A DNA stretch of 53,742 nt, from the NCBI GenBank assembly GCA_029245865.1, contig JAQWOM010000020.1, positions 1-53,742 of the forward strand. The letters are read 5' to 3'. Origin of the DNA: Planctomycetota bacterium (GTDB lineage: Bacteria > Planctomycetota > B15-G4). Shown here in pieces: positions 1 to 9,091 of this stretch. The stretch's first letter is position 1. Each line of letters starts with the position of its first letter. The notes beneath the pieces are model-generated. The model was not told the DNA's origin. It ran no database searches and was given only the letters and a program-made list of their open reading frames with translations. The position numbers and the translations under genes are program-made.

Positions 1-882
1 GTGGCCCTGTTCGCGGCATGCGCCCTGCTTGCCCTTCCATGCGCGTACCGTGACGCTGCGAAATTCGATGCCTTCCACAACGTGCCATGCGTCAGCGCCG
101 CGGGATACGACTTCGATGCCGTAGAAGCCGGCCTCTTCGAAGGCTTTCAGGAAGTCTTCCTCCTGAAAAGCGCCTGAGATGCAGCCGCTCCAGAGTTCGG
201 GGTCTTCCGCCATGTGTGATGGAATCTCTTCGTCACTCACGATGTCGGAGATGACCGCGCGTCCGCCACGGTTTAGAACACGGAAAATCTCTTCGAACAT
301 GACGCGTTTGCGGTCGGGGTCGACGAGGTTGAGCACGCAGTTACTCACGACGACATCAACGCTGTCGCTTGCAATCATCGGTCGTTGAGAACGCTCCGTT
401 GCACTCCAGCTCTCGATCTCGGAGAGGTCTTGTTCACTGCGCACAGGGTGTTCACGCAGTCGGGCGTCAAGCACTTCGCGGTCGAGTGCAAGGTCTTCGA
501 TCCGCCCCTTGTGGAAGCTCACGTTTTCGTAGCCAATGCGCTCGGCGACAATGGGTGCATTTTTACGAGCGACCTCGAGCATGTCATCGGTCATGTCCAC
601 TCCCAGGACACGGCCTTCTTTGCCTACCACCTGAGAAGCGATGAAGCAGATTTTTCCTGTACCACTCCCGAGGTCGAGCACGGTTTCGCCTGCTTGCAGC
701 CACTTGGATGGATCGCCGCAGCCGTAGTCTCTTTCCACCACTTCTTGAGGAATGACTTTCAGGTAAGCCGGGTCGTAGTCGACGGGGCAACACAGCTCTG
801 GCACGACGGCGGCGGCGCCTTCCTCATAGCGGGTTTTGACAACTTCAAGGATGTCTTCAGGGCTCTGAGTTGCGTTGGTCAC
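1..882 (-). CDS. arsM: ArsM-like SAM-dependent methyltransferase (C-terminus cut by window edge)
   Basis: Class I methyltransferase resembling arsenite S-adenosylmethyltransferase, which methylates As(III) in the cytoplasm. I start it at a GTG (882), which leaves an open frame of 294 codons running off the window; no stop is seen. The SAM-binding loop VLDLGSGTG is at residues 68-76 and the acidic end of strand 2 is GVDM. A late SDIV strand is followed by the family-like SGCISGA at about 232-238. Cysteines at 31-32, 55 and 234 are candidates for the As(III) thiolate ligands of ArsM. A stretch of about 35 residues (135-170) is inserted before the SNCVLNLV strand. It lies 96 bp downstream of a sulfatase-like gene on the same strand. 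No arsR or other ars gene is visible. It could be a general methyltransferase; the arsenic role is inferred. Confidence 0.7.
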   Translation of the reverse strand, partial: MTNATQSPEDILEVVKTRYEEGAAAVVPELCCPVDYDPAYLKVIPQEVVERDYGCGDPSKWLQAGETVLDLGSGTGKICFIASQVVGKEGRVLGVDMTDDMLEVARKNAPIVAERIGYENVSFHKGRIEDLALDREVLDARLREHPVRSEQDLSEIESWSATERSQRPMIASDSVDVVVSNCVLNLVDPDRKRVMFEEIFRVLNRGGRAVISDIVSDEEIPSHMAEDPELWSGCISGAFQEEDFLKAFEEAGFYGIEVVSRGADAWHVVEGIEFRSVTVRAWKGKQGACREQGH

Positions 883-978
883 GAGAGGTTTCCGATGTGA
901 GGACGGGGAGTTATCGGGCCCTCTAGTATTCCAGGTGGGCGCTAATTTTTCATGATCTTCACAGGAGGGGCGTCCCGT

Positions 979-3255
979 CTACTTCAAGTAGCCCATTTCG
1001 CGCATCCAATCGCGCATGGCAGGAGTCATGGCGCCTGCCTCTTCGCGCACCAGAGAGGCGCGACTCTCCTCAAGGGTGTGGCGAGCCCACTGTTCGAGTG
1101 CCTTGGCTGCCGCCTGTTCTGCCGACTGGTCAGGGTTGTTCAGGTCGATGTCCTGGCGTTCCGCCGGATCTATATCCAGATCGAGAAGTCGTAAAGGCTG
1201 GGAGGGCAGGCCTGCCTCATCGAGGGGCATGATGAGTTTGTAGGGTTTGCGAATCACGGCAATGGTCTGGGCAACCTCATCTTCATGGACCATGTGCGCG
1301 AAGAGGGGACGGTCCAGGTCCGGTGCGATTTGCGAGCTTTGTTGCGAACTCAGCAGAGTCGACAGATCGCGACCTTGCCAACTGGTGGGTGCTTCGAGTT
1401 GCAGGAGCCCCAGGACGGTCGGAGCCATGTCAATGTGCCCCGTCCACTCGGTGAGACGCTGGTTTGAGGGGATGACACCTGGCCAGCGAACCAGCCAGGG
1501 GATGTGTAGCTCTTCCTGATACAGAGATTTGCGGTGTTCGAGATTTCCATGCTCTCCGAACGCTTCCCCGTGATCGGACGTGAAGAGAAACAGTGTATTT
1601 TCCGAGCGATCGGTGGCCGCAAGTGTCGCATCCAGCCGTTCGAGATATCGGTCGTTGTGCAAGATCTCGGCGTCGTAGCGAAGGGCAAGGTCTGCGCGTT
1701 CACGTTCATACGAACTCTTCGATGACTGCGGAGATTTTCGAAGCAGTGCGTAGTGATCCTCACCCAAGGGCTCGTAGGGCGTGTGTGGGTCAAGGCTCTG
1801 CACGAAGACGAAGACGCGTTCGTTTGTGTGTTCGTTGAGAAAGATGTCAATCGGGTCCGCGATTGCTGCGGATGTCAGGGTGGTGGTGACGCGGGTTGTT
1901 CCATGGGCAGTCGGTTCATGCGCCTCATCAAATCCCTGGTCGAGACCCGACCAGCCACCTCCGTGGTAGTTGGTTACGAAGGACGCTGTGAGATAGCCCG
2001 CCTCGGCGAGTGATTCAGCCAGCGTGTCCACCGACCCTGCCACACGATCTCCGAAGGTCAGGTTTCCGTGGGCAATCGGGTTCAGTGAGGTGTGCAAGCT
2101 GCTGACAGACGGACGGGTCCAACTCGAGGCTGCGAAGGTCTGTTCAAAAACGGCTCCGTCCTGAGACATGCGTTTCAGGTGCGGGTCTGTGGTGATGTTG
2201 TGCCCATAGGTGGTGAGGTGATCGGCGCGAAGTGTGTCTTCGACGTAAAACACAACATCAGGCAGGTTTGTGTCGTCGGGCCCCATCAGCATGACGCTTC
2301 CCACCAGCAACGTGGTGTAAGGCGTGGGGGCGTTCAGGGCTTCGATGATGAGTGTCGTGGGCTCACCTTCGAGCGGTGAGAGGTCCAGCGCGAGGTCCAT
2401 CCACTCCTCGCCAGGAGTGCAGGTCACGGTGGTTCGCGAGAGTTGGTCCTCTGCATCCCGAATGGAGACCTCGATGGGGCTCGAACACCCGGCGACTCCA
2501 AGACTCAGGCGCAGCAGGTCATGTGACCCTTGTGGGATCTGGGCTTCCATTGTTCCTGGCGCATGCAGAGCAACCCCATCTCTCAGAACTCCGTTCAACC
2601 CGATGCGATGCTGAGGCAGTGAGCCGTTGTCCGTCACGTCGTAGTCCGAGGAGATGACGATCGACTCGAGCTTGATGTCGGCCGGGCTTTCCGTGTCGAG
2701 GCTCCGGAAGTTCAGCCGGAATTGGTCCAGACCCTCCGAGACGTCAGCGGCTTCGCGTGCAGCGCGCAAAGTTTTTAGAGGCAAGGCCCAACTCTGTGTC
2801 TCTGATGATGGAGACAGCGTCATCACTGCGCTAGATCGCTCGGCGGTGAAATCCTCGCCCAAAGAGCGCCACTGGACCTCCATGGAGATGTCCGATGTGG
2901 TCCTTCCATGCAGAATGAGCCAGTGGTGTACGACGGGATCAAAAGGTGTCTCGGTCGGGCCATCGAGTTGAGCGATGGGCGTGTTGTCTGTTTCGACTCG
3001 GGGTGGTGCCAGAGAGAGCTGGAGCCCTCCATCGACCCAGTGGGTGTTCGCTGCTGGGTCTGGACTGGTCCAGGCAGCCAGGCCGTTTTCACCCGACCAG
3101 GTGAGAGAAAGAGAGGCGGATTCCTCACTGTGCCGGTGCCAGTCCAGATCACGGGCGAGAACGGATCGTTTCGTGGTCGATGCGGTGGAGGGAGCTTCTC
3201 CACAACCCATCGGCAGGGCGACGAGAAGGGCGAGCAGGATGAGCAGGCTAGGCAT
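979..3255 (-). CDS. Sulfatase-superfamily lipoprotein, Thr-type active site
   Basis: A 758-residue lipoprotein of the alkaline phosphatase/sulfatase superfamily. I start at the ATG that gives a short hydrophobic leader ending in a lipobox (LPMGC, Cys17); the frame is open further upstream but without a signal peptide. Residues 18-330 are a beta-rich region of unknown role. The catalytic domain begins at about 331 with the metal-binding stretch EDTLRADH and contains a later FTSDHGEAFGEHG metal motif. The nucleophile position reads TRPSV, with Thr380 where a sulfatase has the formylglycine Cys or Ser, and Val where it has Arg. It is therefore unlikely to be an FGly sulfatase; a Thr-nucleophile phosphotransferase or phosphodiesterase role is possible. 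A TATAGT box lies 7 bases before the ATG. The substrate is unknown. A related gene lies at 25308-27794. Confidence 0.82.
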   Translation of the reverse strand: MPSLLILLALLVALPMGCGEAPSTASTTKRSVLARDLDWHRHSEESASLSLTWSGENGLAAWTSPDPAANTHWVDGGLQLSLAPPRVETDNTPIAQLDGPTETPFDPVVHHWLILHGRTTSDISMEVQWRSLGEDFTAERSSAVMTLSPSSETQSWALPLKTLRAAREAADVSEGLDQFRLNFRSLDTESPADIKLESIVISSDYDVTDNGSLPQHRIGLNGVLRDGVALHAPGTMEAQIPQGSHDLLRLSLGVAGCSSPIEVSIRDAEDQLSRTTVTCTPGEEWMDLALDLSPLEGEPTTLIIEALNAPTPYTTLLVGSVMLMGPDDTNLPDVVFYVEDTLRADHLTTYGHNITTDPHLKRMSQDGAVFEQTFAASSWTRPSVSSLHTSLNPIAHGNLTFGDRVAGSVDTLAESLAEAGYLTASFVTNYHGGGWSGLDQGFDEAHEPTAHGTTRVTTTLTSAAIADPIDIFLNEHTNERVFVFVQSLDPHTPYEPLGEDHYALLRKSPQSSKSSYERERADLALRYDAEILHNDRYLERLDATLAATDRSENTLFLFTSDHGEAFGEHGNLEHRKSLYQEELHIPWLVRWPGVIPSNQRLTEWTGHIDMAPTVLGLLQLEAPTSWQGRDLSTLLSSQQSSQIAPDLDRPLFAHMVHEDEVAQTIAVIRKPYKLIMPLDEAGLPSQPLRLLDLDIDPAERQDIDLNNPDQSAEQAAAKALEQWARHTLEESRASLVREEAGAMTPAMRDWMREMGYLK

Positions 3256-3371
3256 TGGCGTGACTATAGCGGTCAGCCGGGGAGAGCCCATGGATCTGCT
3301 CCTGCCCAGAGGTGGCATGACCACGTCTAGATTGACAACAATGGTGGTTTCGCCCACCGGAGTTCAGAACC

Positions 3372-4367
3372 GTGACAACTTCCCCCATCCGCGTCGCTGT
3401 GACTGGCGCTGCGGGCAATATTGGATACGCGCTGCTGCCTCGGATCGCAGGAGGGCAGATGTTTGGCCCTGACCAGCCAGTCATTCTCCACATGATCGAG
3501 ATCCCCGCCGAGAAGGCGCTCGCCGCCCTCAAGGGCGTGGCCATGGAACTGGAAGACTGCGCCTTTCCACTCTTGCAGGACATGGTGATCACTTCCGATC
3601 TCGACGAGGGTTTTCGCGATGTCGACTGGGCCTTGCTGGTGGGCGCGAAGCCCCGCGGCCCAGGCATGGAGCGCAACGACCTGATCGAGGGCAATGGGCC
3701 GATTTTCACGGGGCAAGGCAAGGCCATCAACGAGGGCGCTGCCTCGAACTGCCGGACGGTCGTCGTCGGGAACCCTTGCAACACCAATGCGCTGATCGCT
3801 GCGTCCAACGCACCGGACCGCCCTTCGACGAGCTTCACGGCCATGACGCGGCTCGATGAGAATCGCGCGAAGGCTCAACTGGCCGAGAAAGCGGGTGTTC
3901 ATCACACGCAAGTGACCAATATGACGATCTGGGGGAACCACAGTTCGACGCAGTATCCCGACTTCGAGAACGCCAAGATCGGGGGGCGCCTGGCCACGGA
4001 TGTGATCGAGGATCGCAGCTGGCTTGAAGGGGAGTTCATCAAAACTGTGCAGCAACGAGGTGCAGCGATCATCAAGGCGCGCGGCCTCTCCTCTGCTCTG
4101 TCTGCTGCGAACGGGCTCGTGGATCACGTGCATGGACTGACCACGCCAACCGCTGCGGGCGACTGGGATTCGGTTGCTGTTTGCAGTGACGGTAGTTATG
4201 GCGTGCCCGAAGGGTTGATCAGTTCGTTCCCTGTGAGCGTCGACAGTTCCGGTGCTTGCAGCATCGTTCAGGGTGTTGAGTTGTCTGACTTTGGCCGCGA
4301 AAAGCTTGTGGCTTCCGTTGTGGAACTCGAGCACGAGCGTTCCGTCATCGCGGGCCTTCTGAGCTGA
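3372..4367 (+). CDS. mdh: Malate dehydrogenase
   Basis: NAD-dependent malate dehydrogenase of 331 residues, which interconverts malate and oxaloacetate in the TCA cycle. The nucleotide-binding loop GAAGNIG is at 12-18. Substrate arginines lie in KPRGPGMER (95 and 101) and at 160. GNPCNTNA is at 133-140 and the catalytic His190 sits in WGNHSS. This is the long cytoplasmic type of MDH, related to the archaeal/plant-cytosolic and Burkholderia-like group. It is divergent from the sulfatase-like gene, with 116 bp between them. The stop codon overlaps the start of the downstream E1-like gene (TGATG), so the two are very probably co-transcribed and translationally coupled. Confidence 0.95.
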   Translation: MTTSPIRVAVTGAAGNIGYALLPRIAGGQMFGPDQPVILHMIEIPAEKALAALKGVAMELEDCAFPLLQDMVITSDLDEGFRDVDWALLVGAKPRGPGMERNDLIEGNGPIFTGQGKAINEGAASNCRTVVVGNPCNTNALIAASNAPDRPSTSFTAMTRLDENRAKAQLAEKAGVHHTQVTNMTIWGNHSSTQYPDFENAKIGGRLATDVIEDRSWLEGEFIKTVQQRGAAIIKARGLSSALSAANGLVDHVHGLTTPTAAGDWDSVAVCSDGSYGVPEGLISSFPVSVDSSGACSIVQGVELSDFGREKLVASVVELEHERSVIAGLLS

Positions 4368-7138
4368 TGTCTGCAACACTCGATAAGATCGCACGGCGGG
4401 CGATGATCCAGACGGCGGCAATGATTCACATTGCCAACCACCGCCCAGATGCCAAGAAGACAGATCCGAAGGTCGGCGGGCATCCGGCTTCGTGTTCGAG
4501 CTCTACGCATATCCTCACCGCACTGCACTGCAAGGTGCGAACGGCTCAAGACTTCGTGTGCTGCAAGCCGCATGCCGCGCCCTTGGACCATGTGCTCAAT
4601 GCCATGTTGGGTTTGTATCGACACCCTCAGCAAGGTGAGTGGTTTAGCCAGGCTGACATGGAAAAGGCACTGCACGGATTGCGCAAGTTCTCCGAGAACG
4701 GCGAACCTGTTTTCCAGAGCTATCACTCGCGTTTCGATCCTGACAGCTGGCATTTCTTACCTTCGGGAAGTGTCGGTATTCCTCCTGTTGCCTCGGGCTA
4801 TATGGCACTCGCGTATCGGTACGCGAAGGACCACAAGGTCGAAGTTCCTGAGGTTCCGACGGGGCTGCACTTCTGGGCGCTTATCGGAGACAGCGAACTG
4901 CGCGAAGGAAGCCTCATGGAGGCTATGCCCGATTTCGCAGAGCGCGGGCTGGGCAATGTGACCTGGATCATCGACTACAACCGTCAGAATCTCGACGGCG
5001 CCCGCATCCCCAACATGCATGGGTTGCATGGAACCGATGCGCATCGCATCGAGGCCATGAGCATTGCAAATGGCTGGGAAGTGATTCAGGTGCGCCACGG
5101 TCGACGGCGCCTGGATGCTTTCAAGAAGCCAGGCGGTGCGGCCTTCCGCAAGGTGCTCGAAGAAGGCATCAGCGATTACGAGCTGCAGGGCCTCTTGCTG
5201 TTGCGTGAAATGGACGACACGCGCAAGGTGCTTATCTCGCGCGAAAAGAAGTGCAAGCCCCTGTTGGACTCTCTGGACGACGGGCAGTTGGAAACATTGC
5301 TCTGCGATCTCGGCGGGCATGACACGGAGGTCTTGGCCAAGGCTCTCAAGGAGAGCAAGAAGGACGAAGACCGTCCGACGGTGATCATTGCGCACACGGT
5401 GAAGGGCTGGGGCCTCGACATGTATGCGGCTCCGGGCAATCACAGTGAGTTGCCCAAAGAGTCTGAAATTCACCAGTTGCTCAAGGACGAGGGTCTCACG
5501 CCTGAGCGGCCGTTTGCGCCTTTCGGACCGAAGTCAGCGGAAGGGAAGCTGCTCGCCACCAAGGGGAAGCAGTTCCGCGAGGTGATCCAGGATGATCGCG
5601 CCTGGCGCAACAGAAACCGGGAATGGGTGCGCACGAAAATTGCCGAGGCCGGGGGAGTGCCCTCGAGTCTCGACATTGACACGAAGTTATTCCCACACAC
5701 GCACACGCAGTGGATGTGGGGACAACTCGCCGCCAAGTTGGTTCGCATCGGGACATCCGCAGAGATGCGGCGTGAGCACGGCAAAGGCATTCCTGATCTG
5801 ACAAAGAAAGAAATGCAGTGGGAAGCTTGTGCTGATTTGATCATGACCATGAGCCCGGACGTAGGAACGTCTACGCAGCTCAATCCGGTCATGGATGACC
5901 GCGTCTACGGTGTGCACGGTGAGGGTGAGACCGAAGCCGCTGAGATGGAAGTTCGTAAGGGACACGGGAAGAAGCGGCCGGCTCTGTTGCCTACGAGTGA
6001 GCCGTGGACACGTCACATTCGCTTCGAAATCGCGGAAGCCAACTGCATGTCTGCAGTGGGCGCTTTCGGGATGATGGGCCACTACGCGGGCGTGCCGTTC
6101 TTTCCCATCATGACGGTGTACGACTTCTTCATCAAAAGAGCGCTCGACCAGCTCTTTTACAATCTCTACTGGGGCGCCGAGTTTGTGATTCTTGGAACCC
6201 CCTCGGGCGTGTCGCTTTCCTCGGAAGGGGCGCAGCACAGCTGGAAGTCAGATATCCAGATTCCAAATCTGATTACCTGGGAACCCATCTTTAGCATCGA
6301 GGTGGACTGGGTTCTTTGCGAATCGATCCGCCGTCATTTCAACGACGAGAACGAGGGGCGCAAGGGCATCCTGATTCGTGCTGTGACGCGTGGGGTCGAG
6401 CAGAAAGAGTTGGTCACGAGATTGCGGCGGCACCCGCGCTTCCGGAGCAACCCAGAGGACCTCGAGTCTGTACCTCTTGCCGATGAAGCCATCATGGAAG
6501 CTGCGCGTCACGACTGCTTGTCCGGCGCTTACTACCTGGTTGATTTCCGTGGACAGCCCGATTACGAGCCAGGTGTCAACGTGGTGAACCTCTTCGTGAT
6601 GGGAGCGTTGGCTCCCGAGGCGCTGGAGGCTTCCGACAAGCTGCGAACCGAAGGCATCTATGCCAATGTGATCGCGGTGTCATCCCCGGACCTTTTGCTT
6701 GGCATTCTTGCCGCAGAAAACGACTACGAACACCTTCGAAGCGGGTTGGGATTAAACAACCAGTTGCACCTCCAGGCACAGCAGCCGCTGGACTCGGGAG
6801 CCGAACTGGTGTCGCTTGCTGGTCGTCGGGTACCGGTTGTCTCGGTTCACGACGGAGAATCGGGCCTTCTCGACAACATCGGCAGTGTTCTGGGTGTGCG
6901 CCAAGAGGCGTTGGCAGTCCGCAAGTTTTCCAAGTGCGGTCGGCCAGACCAGGTGTACGGCTATCAGAAGATCGACACGACTGCGATCATGGGTGCCGTC
7001 GCAAAGGTTTTGTCTGAGACGGCGATGGAAGAGGTCGTTGTCAGTCGTAAGGCGTTGGAAGAGCTGGCCTCTCGCGAAGGCTCCCCGGTCGGCGAATGGA
7101 CGGAACTCTGGGATTCGCCGCAACCTGATGCACCGTAG
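4367..7138 (+). CDS. aceE: Homodimeric pyruvate dehydrogenase E1-like (AceE superfamily) protein
   Basis: A 923-residue thiamine-diphosphate enzyme of the AceE/transketolase type. Canonical AceE decarboxylates pyruvate and acetylates the E2 lipoyl domain. The TPP/Mg motif appears as GDSELREG followed about 25 residues later by YNRQNLDG, as in AceE (GDGE...LDG). IIAHTVKGWG, the HYAGVPFFPI pyrimidine-domain region and a C-terminal transketolase-like domain follow in AceE order. It is clearly diverged: the Ser in GDSE and a Cys-rich N-terminus (CCKPHAAP) are unusual. It starts inside the mdh stop codon. No aceF (E2) or lpd (E3) gene is nearby, so either those are elsewhere or the enzyme has another acceptor or 2-oxoacid. 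The family call is strong and the exact substrate is inferred. Confidence 0.82.
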   Translation: MSATLDKIARRAMIQTAAMIHIANHRPDAKKTDPKVGGHPASCSSSTHILTALHCKVRTAQDFVCCKPHAAPLDHVLNAMLGLYRHPQQGEWFSQADMEKALHGLRKFSENGEPVFQSYHSRFDPDSWHFLPSGSVGIPPVASGYMALAYRYAKDHKVEVPEVPTGLHFWALIGDSELREGSLMEAMPDFAERGLGNVTWIIDYNRQNLDGARIPNMHGLHGTDAHRIEAMSIANGWEVIQVRHGRRRLDAFKKPGGAAFRKVLEEGISDYELQGLLLLREMDDTRKVLISREKKCKPLLDSLDDGQLETLLCDLGGHDTEVLAKALKESKKDEDRPTVIIAHTVKGWGLDMYAAPGNHSELPKESEIHQLLKDEGLTPERPFAPFGPKSAEGKLLATKGKQFREVIQDDRAWRNRNREWVRTKIAEAGGVPSSLDIDTKLFPHTHTQWMWGQLAAKLVRIGTSAEMRREHGKGIPDLTKKEMQWEACADLIMTMSPDVGTSTQLNPVMDDRVYGVHGEGETEAAEMEVRKGHGKKRPALLPTSEPWTRHIRFEIAEANCMSAVGAFGMMGHYAGVPFFPIMTVYDFFIKRALDQLFYNLYWGAEFVILGTPSGVSLSSEGAQHSWKSDIQIPNLITWEPIFSIEVDWVLCESIRRHFNDENEGRKGILIRAVTRGVEQKELVTRLRRHPRFRSNPEDLESVPLADEAIMEAARHDCLSGAYYLVDFRGQPDYEPGVNVVNLFVMGALAPEALEASDKLRTEGIYANVIAVSSPDLLLGILAAENDYEHLRSGLGLNNQLHLQAQQPLDSGAELVSLAGRRVPVVSVHDGESGLLDNIGSVLGVRQEALAVRKFSKCGRPDQVYGYQKIDTTAIMGAVAKVLSETAMEEVVVSRKALEELASREGSPVGEWTELWDSPQPDAP

Positions 7139-7145
7139 TTTGCGG

Positions 7146-7868
7146 TCAGGGCTGTTCCAGCGGCGGATCTGAAGCAGACCAGTTGGCGAGTTGGCCGGCG
7201 TCGAGTACCAGACGGTCCATTTCTTTTTCCACCGCGACCAATTGCTGGGATTGGTCTTGATCGCTCTCTGGCGCGTTCATCATGCCGACTCCGTAGGCCC
7301 CTCGAAGGCGACCATGCCTGTCGAGAAGAAACCAGTCGGCGCTGGCACTGGCCCCTTCGTGTCGAAGCTGGCTCATGGCTTCGCGATCATTGTCCAAGAG
7401 GAAGGCATTGACCGGCTTGCGGACATTCCACTCATCGAGCACTGCGCTCAACTCGTCAGCACTTCCCCCGTGGGAAAGCATGACGAAAACAACGGAGCTT
7501 CCCAGTCCTCGGAGGCGCTTTCGTATGGCACGCATGGTGAGCATGGCGTACTGGCGTGCTGATCCACTGGCAAGCGGGAGCTCTGTGGCGACCACAAGGT
7601 ATCCAGCAAGATTGGACAGCCGGACGGTTGCCCCTGACTCATCCTGCAACTCGAACTCAGAGGGAGCTCGATCGATTCCAGGGAGTGGGGGCGGGAAGTC
7701 TGCACCGACACCCTTGATGAGTGGAATGGTGAAGAGGCTGCCGATGAAGAGGGCCCAGAACCATGGACGCGAAAAGAATGCTGGTCCGCGAAGCGGAGGG
7801 GCTTTCGAGAGGCTCTCAGAATGAGGGCGTGTCGCCGACTCGGCAGGTTCCGGCTCGGGAGCGGTCAC
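7146..7868 (-). CDS. Sco1/SenC-like membrane-anchored thioredoxin-fold protein lacking copper ligands
   Basis: The last gene of the cytochrome oxidase operon, 240 residues. It has a proline-rich cytoplasmic N-terminus, one membrane anchor (about 36-53) and a periplasmic domain whose layout follows Sco proteins: FELQDESGATVRL, then a GYLVVATELP strand, a helix beginning YAMLTMR and a later ADWFLLDRHGRLRGAYG strand-turn-strand. Sco uses CxxxC plus a distal His to deliver copper to the CuA site of subunit II. Here the CxxxC region is replaced by LASGSARQY (about 99-107), and the whole protein contains no cysteine. It is either a non-metallating assembly factor or an unrelated thioredoxin-fold protein. 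The operon position supports a role in oxidase assembly. The Sco relationship is inferred from pattern and context. Confidence 0.65.
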   Translation of the reverse strand: MTAPEPEPAESATRPHSESLSKAPPLRGPAFFSRPWFWALFIGSLFTIPLIKGVGADFPPPLPGIDRAPSEFELQDESGATVRLSNLAGYLVVATELPLASGSARQYAMLTMRAIRKRLRGLGSSVVFVMLSHGGSADELSAVLDEWNVRKPVNAFLLDNDREAMSQLRHEGASASADWFLLDRHGRLRGAYGVGMMNAPESDQDQSQQLVAVEKEMDRLVLDAGQLANWSASDPPLEQP

Positions 7869-7875
7869 GAATCGC

Positions 7876-8103
7876 TTAGCTTTCGTTCTCGCTGGCCAGC
7901 ACGCGTTTCATCCAGAGCATCACCGCCGTCACAACGACATACGGAATGCCCAAGAAGGCCATGATGAACAGCAGCGTCTCGGTGCTCTGGCTGACTGCGC
8001 AGTACGGGCAGGCTGATGCGACTGAAGACAACGCGGCGACGGCACCAACTGCTGTGACGGCGATGCGTAGGCCGTGGAGTCGTTGAGACAAAAACAGCTT
8101 CAT
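7876..8103 (-). CDS. Small membrane protein with CPYC motif in oxidase operon
   Basis: A 75-residue protein. The ATG at 8103 overlaps the subunit IV stop codon (TGATG), so it is coupled to the oxidase operon. It has an N-terminal hydrophobic segment that could be a signal or anchor, then a CPYC (CxxC) motif at about residues 32-35, then a second hydrophobic helix and a short basic tail (MKRVLASENES). If the first segment is cleaved or crosses the membrane, the two cysteines face the periplasm next to the place where CuA is built. I do not recognise the family. A thiol-redox or metal-handling role in oxidase assembly is inference from the motif and the neighbours. Confidence 0.7.
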   Translation of the reverse strand: MKLFLSQRLHGLRIAVTAVGAVAALSSVASACPYCAVSQSTETLLFIMAFLGIPYVVVTAVMLWMKRVLASENES

Positions 8104-8402
8104 CAGCGGTAAATCGATTCGAGCATGAGCAGAATCGTGAAGAGCCCCATGTAGACCGGCATGATGGCGATCCACTTCAGCCACTTCTTCTCCCACTTCA
8201 GGTGCATGAAGAAGTAGGCAACGATCAGCGCCTTGGCAACCGCCAGGAACACGAGCAGAAGCATCTTGGGGTGCTGACGTTCCGGGCCTGAATAAACGTC
8301 CGGGACATACAGTTCGATGACGGTCAGGAATGCCAAGACGAGAAACACGGTGACGTAAGTCCCCACGTCGTTGCCATGTTTGTCTTCGTGAGAGTCGGTC
8401 AT
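8103..8402 (-). CDS. ctaF: Cytochrome c oxidase subunit IV (caa3/CtaF type)
   Basis: A 99-residue membrane protein with three hydrophobic helices, a His/Asp-rich N-terminus and the family-like VAKALIVAYFFMHLKWE segment (about 54-70), which is typical of prokaryotic subunit IV. It is an accessory subunit packed at the edge of the oxidase. It lies 13 bp after subunit III and overlaps the following CxxC protein by one base. Confidence 0.88.
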   Translation of the reverse strand: MTDSHEDKHGNDVGTYVTVFLVLAFLTVIELYVPDVYSGPERQHPKMLLLVFLAVAKALIVAYFFMHLKWEKKWLKWIAIMPVYMGLFTILLMLESIYR

Positions 8403-8415
8403 GGTATGCGGCCGA

Positions 8416-9078
8416 TCAGAGCAGGTAGATGAGCGTGAAGACCAGGATCCAGACCAGGTCGACGAAGTGCCAGAACAGGCCCACGAGTTCTACGTGGCTG
8501 TAGCTGATGCCTCCCTGGGTGTACTTGCCTGCCATGGCACCTTTGAAAATGCAAAGCAGGTAGATCACCCCGGCAGTGACGTGCAATCCGTGAAAGCCAG
8601 TCACCGCGTAAAAGGTCGACCCGAACAAGTTGTTGATGGGCTGCCCTTTCCAGGTGCTCGTGGTGAAGGTGATGCCTTCACCCACGAGGTGGGTGTATTC
8701 GTAGGCCTGAATGCCGAGGAAGGAGAAGCCACCCAGGATTGTGACGAGCAGCCAGCGAACCGTCTTGGCCTTGTTCTGTTGCTTCGCACCGTCGACGGCC
8801 ATGACCATGGACAGGGACGAGCAGATCAGGAGGAAGGTCGCGATAGCCGTCAGGTGGATACCGAGGATTTCGGCTGGGATGGGCCAGTCAGCCGAGGTGA
8901 TCCTCAGGATGCCGTAGGCAAGGAGGAGCCCGCCGAAGGACATGCCGTCCTGAGCGATGAACATCCACATGGCAATCTTGCCGCCTGTGGCTTGTCCGAA
9001 GTGCGGGCACTCTTCCGCTTCGTGGTCGTGACTCGTGTCGATGGCCGAGTCGGCAGTGGTGCTGTGAGCCGTGCTCAT
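8416..9078 (-). CDS. ctaE: Cytochrome c oxidase subunit III (second copy in order)
   Basis: Heme-copper oxidase subunit III, 220 residues, with a polar N-terminus rich in His, Asp and Glu and then five to six membrane helices. The start is the ATG (9078) 13 bp after the preceding subunit III gene; the longer open frame runs back into that gene. Family signatures include GSTFYAVTGFHGLHVTAGV and SHVELVGLFWHFVDLVWI near the C-terminus. In helix III the usual acidic residue of the SE motif is Asp (AQDGMSFGG). Subunit III stabilises subunit I and helps proton uptake to the D pathway. Confidence 0.92.
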   Translation of the reverse strand: MSTAHSTTADSAIDTSHDHEAEECPHFGQATGGKIAMWMFIAQDGMSFGGLLLAYGILRITSADWPIPAEILGIHLTAIATFLLICSSLSMVMAVDGAKQQNKAKTVRWLLVTILGGFSFLGIQAYEYTHLVGEGITFTTSTWKGQPINNLFGSTFYAVTGFHGLHVTAGVIYLLCIFKGAMAGKYTQGGISYSHVELVGLFWHFVDLVWILVFTLIYLL

Positions 9079-9091
9079 CGGGCAGAAACCT

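Noticed and set aside
3332..3337. TTGACA as a -35 box for mdh
   Set aside because: No acceptable -10 sequence lies 16-18 bp downstream.
3327..4421. 364-codon open frame opposite mdh
   Set aside because: mdh is certain and this frame has no signal, motif or plausible start.
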